The notes below the pieces were generated by a model. That model saw only the letters and a list, made by a program, of their open reading frames with translations. It searched no databases and was not told the origin of the DNA. From positions 92,228-156,227 of the forward strand of contig NZ_JADFAJ010000007.1 in assembly GCF_015665295.1 (NCBI RefSeq): a stretch of DNA of 64,000 bases. The letters are read 5' to 3'. A program made the translations under genes and the position numbers. The DNA is from Maricaulis sp. Lineage in GTDB: Bacteria > Pseudomonadota > Alphaproteobacteria > Caulobacterales > Maricaulaceae. Position 1 is the stretch's first letter. Each line of letters begins with the position of its first letter. This document shows, in pieces, positions 1 through 7,292 of this stretch.

Positions 1-358
1 GGGCGACAATCCAGTGGTTCTCCTCGCTGAGGAAGGGTTTCAGGATCGCAGCGGCAATATCCGGGTGATTATAGCTGCCCAGCGTGTCGCCGATATCATG
101 CAGCAAGGCCATCACGACATATTCCTCGTCCCGTCCGTCGCGATGGGCCCGGGTCGCGGTCTGCAGGGAATGCTGCAGCCGGTCGATCGGAAACCCGCCG
201 AAATCACCATCCAGAAGGCGCAGATGGTCTAGCACCCGCTCGGGCAGTTTCTTTGCGAAGGGACCGAACTGGCTGGCGATCACGCCCCAGTCCTCGGCCG
301 TCCCGTCTTCCATCGCGGTGAATTTCGCGCGCGGCGCCCCGGCATTGTCCTGTGACAT
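1..358 (-). CDS. HD-domain phosphohydrolase (3' part cut by window edge)
   Basis: The first 119 residues are present and the C-terminus lies outside the window. The opening F-T-A-M-E-D-G-T-A-E-D-W and the LLHDIGD motif (His87-Asp88, with an upstream His63) match the small predicted HD phosphohydrolases (COG4341/PhnZ-like, MIOX-type fold). These bind a di-metal centre through His/Asp ligands. The substrate cannot be inferred. The ATG at 358 is preceded by a G-rich stretch that can act as ribosome binding site. It is followed on the same strand, upstream, by the cupin gene, with a 71-bp gap. Family assignment is good; function is unknown. Confidence 0.8.
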   Translation of the reverse strand, partial: MSQDNAGAPRAKFTAMEDGTAEDWGVIASQFGPFAKKLPERVLDHLRLLDGDFGGFPIDRLQHSLQTATRAHRDGRDEEYVVMALLHDIGDTLGSYNHPDIAAAILKPFLSEENHWIVA

Positions 359-429
359 GCTGCCCCCCCTTTTGCCATACCCTGAACTCGAAGCAAGGCA
401 GAGGCAAGCAGGCAGCCATGGCCGAAGCG

Positions 430-801
430 CTAGAGATCGACCAGCGTCTGGGTCAGATCGCTGTCCGGATTGTCGCCGGTATTGGTGACGCCGGCCTTTT
501 CGATCAGCAGGATGTGCACGGTCTCGGTCTGGGTGATCGGGCGGTGGCGCACGCCCTTGGGAATCACGCAAAGCTCTCCCGGTCCCAGGATGACGGCTTC
601 CTGCCCCTCGATTTCGATTCGCAAAATGCCTTGCGTGACCAGAAAAAGCTCGTCCTCATCGACATGGCAGTGCCAGTCGAAAGAGCCGGCCCCCTTGGCC
701 AGTTTGAGGTCGTAATTGTCGAGCCTGGCGATGCGCTTGGGCGACCAGACGTCCTCGAACTGGCTGTGTTTTTCAACCAGCGATATCGCTTCAACCGTCA
801 T
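430..801 (-). CDS. Cupin-domain protein
   Basis: A 123-residue single cupin barrel. Cupin motif 1 is visible as H-C-H-V-D-E-D-E-L-F (His44, His46, Glu51) and motif 2 as P-K-G-V-R-H-R-P (His86), so the metal ligands appear intact. The fold is that of small cupins that bind a divalent metal, but no specific reaction can be named. GGAGG sits five bases before the ATG, which supports the start. It is transcribed divergently from the ACT-domain gene at 881, so the 79-bp gap between them should hold both promoters. Confidence 0.85.
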   Translation of the reverse strand: MTVEAISLVEKHSQFEDVWSPKRIARLDNYDLKLAKGAGSFDWHCHVDEDELFLVTQGILRIEIEGQEAVILGPGELCVIPKGVRHRPITQTETVHILLIEKAGVTNTGDNPDSDLTQTLVDL

Positions 802-880
802 CCCGGCCTCCCCCGTGCTGCGACTCGCGTATCAATGTCGCTTGGTGAAACGAGCTTAACCGCTGACAGGAGCCTGCCAA

Positions 881-1297
881 ATGACCGGAATCAGTGATCT
901 GGCGACGCTCCTTGCCGGCCTGCGCCCGGAACCCGATCCGCAACGCTATGGCTTCGTGACCGGCCCGCGCGACAAGCTGGCCCGTCATTTGGACACCGCG
1001 TTGATGTGTTTCCATGAAGACGAGGGCACGACGCTGATCCTGCCCTATGACGCCGCCAGGGTCGCCGGGCTCGACCCGATCTTTCCCTGCCGCCGCATCA
1101 CGCTTGCCGTTCACTCCTCGCTCGAGGCGGTCGGTTTCATGGCCCATATAGCTGCGGCGCTAGCCGCCGAAGGCATTGGCTGCAATCCGGTCGCCGGCTA
1201 TTTCCACGATCATGTCTTCGTGCCGGAAGACCGCATCGGCGACGCCCTCGCCGCGCTCAAGGCGCTGGCGCGCGCCAGCGGGCGCGAATTCGATTGA
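881..1297 (+). CDS. ACT-domain protein (COG3602 family)
   Basis: A 138-residue protein with the pattern of the two-ACT-domain family COG3602 (ACT_3 followed by ACT_7). The N-terminal half has the R-Y-G-F-V-T...D-x-A-L-M-C-F-H-E-D-E-G-T-T-L block, and the C-terminal half has S-S-L-E-A-V-G-F...G-C-N-P-V-A-G-Y-x-H-D-H-V-F-V-P. ACT domains usually bind small ligands such as amino acids; the ligand here is unknown. AGGAG lies eight bases before the ATG. Confidence 0.85.
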   Translation: MTGISDLATLLAGLRPEPDPQRYGFVTGPRDKLARHLDTALMCFHEDEGTTLILPYDAARVAGLDPIFPCRRITLAVHSSLEAVGFMAHIAAALAAEGIGCNPVAGYFHDHVFVPEDRIGDALAALKALARASGREFD

Positions 1298-1352
1298 CCG
1301 GCTCACTGCCCACGCGTAATTGCGCGCTCCCGAGCTTGATGGATCGCCGCGC

Positions 1353-2027
1353 GTGAGCCTGTTGCCCCAGGGCCTGACCGGCCTGCCAGCCTTCGATATC
1401 GACACGCTGTGCGATGCCCTCGCCGGACCCGGCTTTGCGGCTGTGTGCCTGACCGATACTGACATGCTGGCGGCCCTCCGCCAGGAAGCCGAGGCGCTCT
1501 GGCAGGAAGACGCGCTCACCCCGGCCGGCATCGGTCGTGCCGAGGATCACGACCTCATTGCCCGCATCCGCCGCGACAAGACGAAATGGCTCGACGGGTC
1601 GACGCCGGGCCAGATCGCCTATCTGGCGTTCGCCGAGACGCTACGCTGCGAGATCAACGCCCGGCTGATGCTGGGCCTGTTCGCCTTCGAGGCGCATTTT
1701 GCGGTCTATGAGGCCGGCGCCTTCTACAAGCGCCATGTCGACAGTTTCCGCGGTGCCCGCAACCGGGTGCTCTCGACCGTGCTCTATCTCAATCCGGACT
1801 GGCACGAGGGCGATGGCGGGCATTTGCGGATCTATGGCGAGGATGACCGCGAGCTGAGCGAGCTGCGCCCGGAATTCGGCACGCTGGCGGTCTTCCTGTC
1901 CGAGGAAATCCCGCACGAGGTCACCGTGTCCAATCGTGAGCGCTTCTCGATCGCCGGCTGGCACCGCTGCAATGATCGCGGGCTTGCCCCGGCCCTGCAG
2001 GTTCGGGCCCTGCCAATCGCCGGGTGA
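1353..2027 (+). CDS. 2-oxoglutarate/Fe(II)-dependent oxygenase, prolyl 4-hydroxylase type
   Basis: The C-terminal half carries the double-stranded beta-helix signature of 2OG-Fe(II) oxygenases: H-V-D-S-F (His and Asp ligands near residues 128 and 130), a distal I-P-H-E (His near 188), and a basic residue in R-E-R-F-S-I-A-G-W (Arg near 197) for 2-oxoglutarate. The GDGGHLRIY stretch is typical of the SM-20/prolyl hydroxylase group. The target protein is unknown. The start is uncertain: GTG at 1353 is chosen, but a TTG at 1320 in the same frame would add 11 residues. Two copies of a palindromic repeat follow the stop. Confidence 0.85.
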   Translation: MSLLPQGLTGLPAFDIDTLCDALAGPGFAAVCLTDTDMLAALRQEAEALWQEDALTPAGIGRAEDHDLIARIRRDKTKWLDGSTPGQIAYLAFAETLRCEINARLMLGLFAFEAHFAVYEAGAFYKRHVDSFRGARNRVLSTVLYLNPDWHEGDGGHLRIYGEDDRELSELRPEFGTLAVFLSEEIPHEVTVSNRERFSIAGWHRCNDRGLAPALQVRALPIAG

Positions 2028-2029
2028 CC

Positions 2030-2086
2030 TTTTTCTTCCCCATTTCATGGGGAAGTGGCCCTGCGTAGCCCGGACGCAGTCGGGGT
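2030..2086. repeat. GC-rich palindromic repeat, intergenic copy 1
   Basis: It begins with a hairpin whose arms TTCCCC and GGGGAA flank ATTTCAT. Then comes AAGTGGCCCTGCGTAGCC and a second imperfect stem around CGGACGCAGTCGGGGT. The plan (T-rich start, C5/G5 hairpin, AGTGGC, second stem, five Gs) matches the copies at 2168-2224, 4194-4250, 4260-4310 and 6470-6528. It lies directly after the oxygenase stop codon and may also act as a transcript end. Confidence 0.65.
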
Positions 2087-2167
2087 GAAGCAGGGTCGAT
2101 GGGGCGGCGGCGAAGCCAACGTTCGTGCGCAAGACGTCATCAGCATTCCGCCGTGCGACGCACGCCA

Positions 2168-2224
2168 GCCCCTCCGTCTCTCCGCTGCGCGGCGAGCCAC
2201 CTCCCCACAATGTGGGGAGGAAAA
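2168..2224. repeat. GC-rich palindromic repeat, intergenic copy 2 (opposite orientation)
   Basis: GCCCCTCCGTCTCTCC, an imperfect CGCTGCGCGGCG stem, GAGCCACC, then a strong hairpin with 10-nt arms CCTCCCCACA and TGTGGGGAGG around a single A, ending in AAAA. This is the reverse orientation of copy 1. The two copies therefore face each other across about 80 bp between the oxygenase and thioesterase genes. The AAAA end lies immediately upstream of the thioesterase stop codon region. Confidence 0.7.
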
Positions 2225-2229
2225 GCGCC

Positions 2230-3015
2230 CTAGGCCAGAGGGCGGGCCGGTGTCGGCTTGCCGTCCGCGTCGAGTGCGACCATGACATAATCCGCCTCGC
2301 CAACCTTGCGGCGCTCGCCGGTCATAAGGTCTTCGGCCTCGGCGAGGACGGCGATGGTCATCGAGGTCCGGCCAACCGAGGCGACCGTCGCGATCACGTC
2401 CAGCAGCTCGCCTTCACGCGTCGGGGCGATGAAATCGATCTTGTCCGACGCCGCCATGCCGACATCGCAGCGTGTATGGCGCGAGGCGGCGATATAGGCC
2501 GCCTTGCCCATCAACGACATGGCATTGCCGCCGAACAACTGGCCGAGATGATTGGTATCGCCGGGAAAGACCAGCTGAAGCGTGCGGGCATAGCCTGGCG
2601 GGCTGGCGGCAAATTCCGGCCTGGCATCGGGCGCCGGCGGCAGCCGGTCCGGATTGGTCTTGCGGTCGGCAGCGACCATGGTGAAGGCGCCGCGCGTGCA
2701 GACATGGCGGGCGCCGGTGATGAGGTTTTCCGCTGCCAGTTCGACATCGACGATCATCGAGGTCCGGCCGACCATGCGGACCTGTCCGGTCAGCTCGACC
2801 AGGTCCCCGACATGCGCCGGCGCCACGAAATCGAGCTTGTCGCAGGAGGCCGTCACGAAGGGACGACGGGCATGGCGGGCGGCAATCAGGAAGGCCAGCT
2901 TGTCCATCTCGGCCATCGCCGCGCCGCCGAAATAGCTGCCCTGATGGTTGGTCTGGTGCGGGAAGACGAGATCCGTGTGCCGGATCTCGGCGAGATGGCG
3001 GGGCTGGTTGGTCAT
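2230..3015 (-). CDS. Acyl-CoA thioesterase with two tandem hotdog domains
   Basis: 261 residues forming two YciA/BFIT-like hotdog domains (about residues 10-125 and 145-250). Each has the N-x-x-G-x-x-F/L-F-G-G-x-A-M core (N-H-Q-G-S-Y-F-G-G and N-H-L-G-Q-L-F-G-G) and a later S-C-D-K-L-D-F / A-S-D-K-I-D-F strand followed by V-G-R-T-S-M. Such enzymes hydrolyse acyl-CoA thioesters; the chain-length preference cannot be read from sequence. The gene lies 251 bp downstream of pdhC on the same strand, separated from it by a perfect 27-bp inverted repeat, so it is probably a separate transcript. Confidence 0.88.
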   Translation of the reverse strand: MTNQPRHLAEIRHTDLVFPHQTNHQGSYFGGAAMAEMDKLAFLIAARHARRPFVTASCDKLDFVAPAHVGDLVELTGQVRMVGRTSMIVDVELAAENLITGARHVCTRGAFTMVAADRKTNPDRLPPAPDARPEFAASPPGYARTLQLVFPGDTNHLGQLFGGNAMSLMGKAAYIAASRHTRCDVGMAASDKIDFIAPTREGELLDVIATVASVGRTSMTIAVLAEAEDLMTGERRKVGEADYVMVALDADGKPTPARPLA

Positions 3016-3095
3016 CGGGAGAGCCTTACATTGTCAGTGATCGCAGGGACCCGGCGCTTGCGCACACCCGCCCATTGATCGCTTGCCGGGACGAC

Positions 3096-3175
3096 GCCTC
3101 AGCGTGTTTCTTCAGTCAAGGGGCATGCCCGCCACGCGGCCCTTCGGGCCCTTGACTGAAGAAACACGCTGAGGC
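3096..3175. repeat. Perfect 27-bp inverted repeat (large stem-loop)
   Basis: The arms at 3096-3122 (starting GCCTCAGCGTGTTTC) and 3149-3175 (ending GAAACACGCTGAGGC) are exact reverse complements over 27 bases. A 26-base loop contains GCATGC and CCCTTCGGG. It lies between the pdhC stop (3267) and the thioesterase start (3015). No T-run follows on either strand, so it is not a canonical intrinsic terminator, but in RNA it would form a very stable hairpin at the 3' end of the pdh transcript. Confidence 0.9.
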
Positions 3176-3266
3176 CTGCTGGCTGACAAGAGAACAATGT
3201 CTCCAACCGCGCCGCGCGCCGGTCTGATAAGGGTGTTTCCGGCCCGTCCGGACCGACTGCCCACCC

Positions 3267-4589
3267 CTACATCAGCATCGTCATCGGATCTTCGACATAG
3301 GTCTTGAAGGCCTGCAGCCACTTCGCGCCGGTGGCGCCGTCGACCACACGGTGGTCACAGGTCAGCGTCACGGTCATCACCATCGCAATCGCCAGCGCGC
3401 CGTCCTTGACGACCGGACGCTGTTCGCCCGCGCCGACCGACAGGATCATGCCCTGGGGCGGGTTGATGATGGAGGCGAAGCTGTCGATGCCGAACATGCC
3501 CAGATTGGACAGGGAGAAGGTGCCGCCCTGGAATTCCTCGGGCTTGAGCTTGCGGTCGCGGGCCCGCGTCGCGAGGTCTTTCGACTCGCGGGAAATCTGC
3601 ACCAGTCCCTTCTGGTCGGCATCGGTGATGATCGGCGTGATCAGCCCGCCCTCGATGGCGACGGCCATGGAGACATCGGCATGCTTGTGGCGGGCAATCA
3701 TGCCGCCCTCGATCCAGGAGGAATTCGCCGCCGGCACTTTCTTCAGCGCCAGGCCGGCCGCCTTGATCAGGATGTCATTGACCGAGACCTTGTCGCCATC
3801 CTTCTCGGCGGCGGCATTCACGCGCTTGCGGAAGTCCATCAGCGCATCGATGCGGCAATCCACGGTGAGCGGGAAATGCGGGATATCGCGGAAGCTCTCC
3901 GACAGGCGCTTGGCCGAGATCTTGGTGATCCCGTCGGCCTTTTCCAGCTCATAGCGGTCGCGGGCGATGCCATAGGCCTTGAGCGGATCGTCCATGTCGA
4001 CGGGCTTGGCCGCCGGCGCTTCGGTCGCGGTTGAGCCGCCAGCCTTGGACGGCTGGGCGTTCTCAACATCGCGCTTCACGATCCGGCCATAAGGTCCCGA
4101 TCCGTCGATGGTTTTCAGGTCCAGCCCCTTGTCGGCGGCGATCCGTCTGGCCAGCGGGCTCGCCTTGACGCGGTTATCGCCGCCCTTGGCGGCGCCCCCT
4201 TCGTCTCCGCCTTTGGCGGAGCCACTTCCCCCGCTCGCGGGGGCAGAAACAGGCTCGGATTTTCCTCCACCGCTTGCGGGGGAGGTGTCAGCGGAGCTGA
4301 CGGAGGGGGCCGGCGCCGCAGGCGCCGGGGCAGAAATCTCGGTTTCACCCTCTTCCAGAAGCACGGCGATCACGGCATTGACCTTGACGCCTTCGGTGCC
4401 GGCCTCGACCAGGATCTTGCCGACGACGCCTTCATCGACCGCCTCGACCTCCATAGTCGCCTTGTCGGTCTCGATCTCGGCGAGCACCATTCCGCTCTCG
4501 ACGGTATCGCCTACCTTGACGTGCCATTTGGCCAGTGTGCCCTCTTCCATGGTGGGCGACAGGGCGGGCATCAGGATTTCGATGGACAT
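3267..4589 (-). CDS. pdhC: Pyruvate dehydrogenase complex E2, dihydrolipoamide acetyltransferase
   Basis: 440 residues. The N-terminal lipoyl domain carries E-T-D-K-A-T-M-E with lipoyl Lys43. A low-complexity Ala/Pro/Gly/Ser linker (about 84-140) follows, then the peripheral-subunit binding domain (141-177, A-S-P-L-A-R-R-I-A and Y-G-R-I-V-K-R-D). The catalytic domain ends with C-D-H-R-V-V-D-G (active-site His413). It transfers acetyl from lipoamide to CoA. The ATG at 4589 is chosen because GGAG sits 8 bases upstream; an in-frame ATG at 4604 is less likely. Oddity: linker residues 94-133 are encoded by two copies of a palindromic repeat in opposite orientations. It is last of the core pdh genes; no lpd is in the window. 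Confidence 0.96.
   Translation of the reverse strand: MSIEILMPALSPTMEEGTLAKWHVKVGDTVESGMVLAEIETDKATMEVEAVDEGVVGKILVEAGTEGVKVNAVIAVLLEEGETEISAPAPAAPAPSVSSADTSPASGGGKSEPVSAPASGGSGSAKGGDEGGAAKGGDNRVKASPLARRIAADKGLDLKTIDGSGPYGRIVKRDVENAQPSKAGGSTATEAPAAKPVDMDDPLKAYGIARDRYELEKADGITKISAKRLSESFRDIPHFPLTVDCRIDALMDFRKRVNAAAEKDGDKVSVNDILIKAAGLALKKVPAANSSWIEGGMIARHKHADVSMAVAIEGGLITPIITDADQKGLVQISRESKDLATRARDRKLKPEEFQGGTFSLSNLGMFGIDSFASIINPPQGMILSVGAGEQRPVVKDGALAIAMVMTVTLTCDHRVVDGATGAKWLQAFKTYVEDPMTMLM
4194..4250. repeat. Palindromic repeat copy inside pdhC linker (A)
   Basis: GCCCCCTTCGTC, a stem with arms CTCCGCC and GGCGGAG around TTT, CCACTT, a stem with arms CCCCCG and CGGGGG around CTCG/CT, then CAGAAAC. 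It is nearly base-for-base identical to the copy in pdhB (6470-6528). It encodes PdhC residues about 112-133 ([14 protein letters not shown]). Its open frame shows that it was accommodated in a tolerant linker. Confidence 0.8.
4260..4310. repeat. Palindromic repeat copy inside pdhC linker (B, inverted)
   Basis: TTTTCCTCCACCGCTTGCGG, GGGAGGTGTCAGCGG, AGCTGACGGAGGGGGC. This is the same element family as copy A in the opposite orientation, 9 bp away, and resembles the common form of this repeat with a GTCAGC/GCTGAC second stem. It encodes PdhC residues about 94-110 ([16 protein letters not shown]). Confidence 0.75.
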
Positions 4590-4600
4590 TAAAAGCTCCG

Positions 4601-5026
4601 TCAAGCAGGCCCGTTCGCGCGCGACTTGAGGGTCGAACGGGCAAAGAAGGTCAGGAAAAACAAGGCGACATAGACGATGGCCAGCCCGCCCGAGAGCGAT
4701 TGCTGGATCAGGGCGTCGAGCCCCGTCTCGGAATTGTTGAGCGCAGCCAGACCCGTGGGTGAGAGACCGGTCGTGCGATCAATCTCGGCCAGGGTGGCGA
4801 TGAAGCCGTCATGCACCTGCGACGAGCCCAGCGCGATCCGGCCGAGAAAGGCGAGCACAAGACTCAGGAAAAAGAAGGAGAAGAGCCGCAGCCCGGCGCC
4901 GGCATGGCGAAGGAAGACCCAGATGGCGACGACATAGGCCGAGATCACGGTGAAGAAGACCTGCACACCCAGGAGAAGGATGTTCTGGTACTCCACCATC
5001 TGCTCGATGACGTCGGCCTCATTCAT
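4601..5026 (-). CDS. Hypothetical membrane protein with three predicted TM segments, in the pdh operon
   Basis: 141 residues, not recognised. The start at 5026 is one base after the GFA gene's stop codon, which suggests translational coupling. Three hydrophobic segments are visible: about 18-38 ([15 protein letters not shown]), 48-65 ([15 protein letters not shown]) and 115-130 ([14 protein letters not shown]). The protein ends in the basic tail [12 protein letters not shown]. The gene ends 11 bases before the pdhC start, so it is co-transcribed with pdhC. No function is proposed. Confidence 0.75.
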   Translation of the reverse strand: MNEADVIEQMVEYQNILLLGVQVFFTVISAYVVAIWVFLRHAGAGLRLFSFFFLSLVLAFLGRIALGSSQVHDGFIATLAEIDRTTGLSPTGLAALNNSETGLDALIQQSLSGGLAIVYVALFFLTFFARSTLKSRANGPA

Positions 5027-5027
5027 C

Positions 5028-5432
5028 TCAGGCCGTCCCTTTCGGACCGGAAATCCGATCGATATTCTCGTCCCAATTTGCGCCGTCAAACTCCTGGAAG
5101 CGCAGCTGCAGATTGGCATCGGCATCGAGGGCGCGCAGATTGACGCTCCAGCCGTCAGGATGCGAGCGCGGTACATAAAAGCTCTTCACGCCGCATTTCG
5201 AGCAAAACATGTGTTTGGCTTGATGCGTGCCGAACGTATAGGTCGTCAGGCTCTCCGCGCCCCGCTCGATCTTGAAATCACCCTTCTCGACAATGAGATG
5301 GATGAAGCCGGTCTTGGTGCAGATCGAGCAATTGCACGACAGGGCGACGACGCTGTCCGGCAGGTTCACGGCAAAGCCGACCTCACCGCAATGACACTCG
5401 CCGTGGCGCCAGGATTTTTGCGGAGACGCCAT
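5028..5432 (-). CDS. GFA/CENP-V family zinc protein
   Basis: 134 residues of the GFA family (glutathione-dependent formaldehyde-activating enzyme-like, PF04828). The Cys pairs are visible in order: C-H-C-G near residue 14, C-N-C-S-I-C near 34, and F-C-S-K-C-G near 78. They would bind two zinc ions. The C-terminal S-H-P-D-G-W-S-V-N-L-R-A-L-D block is typical. Catalytic function within this family is rarely established, so none is claimed. It lies 4 bases after pdhB and is co-transcribed with the pdh genes. Confidence 0.88.
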   Translation of the reverse strand: MASPQKSWRHGECHCGEVGFAVNLPDSVVALSCNCSICTKTGFIHLIVEKGDFKIERGAESLTTYTFGTHQAKHMFCSKCGVKSFYVPRSHPDGWSVNLRALDADANLQLRFQEFDGANWDENIDRISGPKGTA

Positions 5433-5436
5433 CTCC

Positions 5437-6840
5437 CTACTCCGCGTAGCAGACAGCCTTGGCCGCCTTCACGATGTCATCCACGCCCGGCAAGGAGAGC
5501 TTCTCCAGATTGCCGGCATAGGGCAGCGGGACGTCTTCCTGGTGGACGCGGGCGGGCGGGGCGTCGAGATAGTCGAAGGCCTCGGCGGTGACGACGGCAG
5601 CGATCTCCGCGCCGACACCCATGCGGCCCCAGCCCTCTTCGGCGCAGACGATGCGATTGGTCTTCTTCACCGACTGCACGATCGTGTCGGTGTCGAGCGG
5701 GCGCAGCGAGCGCAGGTCGATCACCTCGGCAGAGATGCCCTCTTCAGCAAGGATTTCAGCGGCCTTGAGGGCAAAACCGACCATGCGGCTGTGGGCGGTG
5801 ATCGTGACGTCAGTCCCTTCACGGCGGACCTTGGCCTTGCCGATCGGCAGGACCCAGTCCTCCACGTCCGGCACGTCAAAGCTCTCGCCATAAATGAGCT
5901 CGTGCTCGAGGAAGACGACCGGGTTCGGGTCACGGATGGCGGCTTTCAGGAGGCCCTTGGCGTCGGCCGCGTCATAGGGCGCAACGACCTTGAGGCCGGG
6001 CACATTGGCATACCAGGAGGAATAATCGTGGCTGTGCTGCGCACCAACCCGGCTGGCGGCGCCATTGGGGCCGCGGAAAACGATCGGACAGCCCATCTGG
6101 CCACCGGACATGTAGAGCGTCTTGGCGGCCGAGTTTATGATGTGATCGATCGCCTGCATGGCGAAGTTGAAGGTCATGAATTCCACCACCGGACGCAGCC
6201 CGTTGAAGGCGGCGCCGACACCCAGACCGGCAAAGCCGTGCTCGGTGATCGGTGTGTCGACCACGCGCCTGGGTCCGAACTCGTCCAGCAGGCCGCGCGT
6301 GACCTTGTAGGCGCCCTGGTATTCGGCGACTTCCTCACCCATCACGAAGACGGTGTCGTCGCGGCGCATCTCCTCGGCCATCGCATCGCGCAGGGCGTCA
6401 CGGACCGTGGTGGAGACCATTTTCGTGCCTTCGGGAATTTCCGGATCGGAGGCCAGGCTCGCTTTGCTCGCCCCCCCTTCGTCTCCGCCTGCGGCGGAGC
6501 CACTTCCCCCGCTCGCGGGGGCAGAAACCGGCGTCTCGTCATTCGAAGCCGGCGTTTCGACCTTCGCGGACGGCGCCTCGACCGCGCTGGCATCCTCACC
6601 GTCCTCGGCCAGGATGGCGATCGGCGAATTGACCTTCACGCCCTCGGTGCCTTCGGCGACCAGGAGTTTGGCGACCACGCCCTCCTCGACCGCCTCGACT
6701 TCCATCGTCGCCTTGTCGGTCTCGATCTCGGCAATCACGTCACCGCTCTCGACGGTGTCGCCTTCCTTGATATTCCACTTGGCGAGCGTGCCCTCTTCCA
6801 TCGTGGGAGAAAGGGCCGGCATAAGGATTTCAATCGACAT
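5437..6840 (-). CDS. pdhB: Pyruvate dehydrogenase E1 beta subunit with N-terminal lipoyl domain
   Basis: 467 residues, longer than a plain E1 beta (about 325) because residues 1-80 are a lipoyl domain (E-T-D-K-A-T-M-E, Lys43). The domain is nearly identical to that of PdhC in the same operon. A variable linker (81-140) leads to the transketolase pyrimidine-binding domain and C-terminal domain ([12 protein letters not shown]). E1 beta partners PdhA in thiamine-diphosphate-dependent decarboxylation of pyruvate. The lipoylated E1 beta is known in several alphaproteobacteria. Linker residues 105-124 are encoded by a palindromic repeat almost identical to one in pdhC. Confidence 0.96.
   Translation of the reverse strand: MSIEILMPALSPTMEEGTLAKWNIKEGDTVESGDVIAEIETDKATMEVEAVEEGVVAKLLVAEGTEGVKVNSPIAILAEDGEDASAVEAPSAKVETPASNDETPVSAPASGGSGSAAGGDEGGASKASLASDPEIPEGTKMVSTTVRDALRDAMAEEMRRDDTVFVMGEEVAEYQGAYKVTRGLLDEFGPRRVVDTPITEHGFAGLGVGAAFNGLRPVVEFMTFNFAMQAIDHIINSAAKTLYMSGGQMGCPIVFRGPNGAASRVGAQHSHDYSSWYANVPGLKVVAPYDAADAKGLLKAAIRDPNPVVFLEHELIYGESFDVPDVEDWVLPIGKAKVRREGTDVTITAHSRMVGFALKAAEILAEEGISAEVIDLRSLRPLDTDTIVQSVKKTNRIVCAEEGWGRMGVGAEIAAVVTAEAFDYLDAPPARVHQEDVPLPYAGNLEKLSLPGVDDIVKAAKAVCYAE
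6470..6528. repeat. Palindromic repeat copy inside pdhB linker
   Basis: CCCCCCTTCGTC, arms CTCCGCC and GGCGGAG around TGC, CCACTT, CCCCCGCTCGCGGGGG, CAGAAAC. It is nearly identical to the copy at 4194-4250. It is read in the same frame in both genes, giving the shared peptide [13 protein letters not shown] followed by G-G-D-E-G-G-A. Confidence 0.8.
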
Positions 6841-6881
6841 GGCTCTACCTGTCCTGTGTCAAATCTTGCAGAAGGCCGAAG

Positions 6882-7292
6882 TCAGCCATTGGCCGCTTCC
6901 GGCTTGTAACGCAGCGCGTGCTCGCGCATTTTTCCGGCGAATTCCATCAGCGTGTTCATCGGGCGGATCAGCACCTCGATGCGGACCATCCGGCCCTCGT
7001 CATTAAGGGTGATCTTGTCGATCCCGACGAGGCCCTTGCCCTCCACCGAGCCGGTGAATTCGAGCATGAGATCATTCCCGTCGACCCATTCCTGACGATA
7101 GTCGAAGCCTTCCACCACCGTGATCACACCCATCAGGATGTGCAGCAGGTAATGCTTGTCGGCCGACGGTTTCCACACGACCGGCGAATGCAGCTCACAG
7201 CCCTCGGCGATGATCGAGGCCAGACGGTTGGCATCGCGCTCCCGCACGGCCTGATGCCAGTTGTCGAGGAAGTGGCGAACCTGCGGGGTCAT
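6882..7292 (-). CDS. NTF2-like/SnoaL-type small protein in the pdh operon
   Basis: 136 residues with the NTF2-like cone-fold pattern: an N-terminal helix with W-H-Q-A-V-R-E-R-D-A-N-R-L-A-S-I-I-A, then P-V-V-W-K-P, and a long C-terminal sheet (L-M-L-E-F-T-G-S-V-E-G-K...G-I-D-K-I-T-L-N-D-E-G-R-M-V-R-I-E-V). Such proteins may be enzymes or ligand binders; no role is evident. Its ATG overlaps the pdhA stop by one base (TGATG). It sits 41 bp upstream of pdhB, so it is expected to be translated in step with E1. Confidence 0.8.
   Translation of the reverse strand: MTPQVRHFLDNWHQAVRERDANRLASIIAEGCELHSPVVWKPSADKHYLLHILMGVITVVEGFDYRQEWVDGNDLMLEFTGSVEGKGLVGIDKITLNDEGRMVRIEVLIRPMNTLMEFAGKMREHALRYKPEAANG

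Noticed and set aside
1320..1352. TTG start for the 2OG oxygenase
   Set aside because: It adds 11 residues without a ribosome binding site; GTG at 1353 was preferred, with some doubt.
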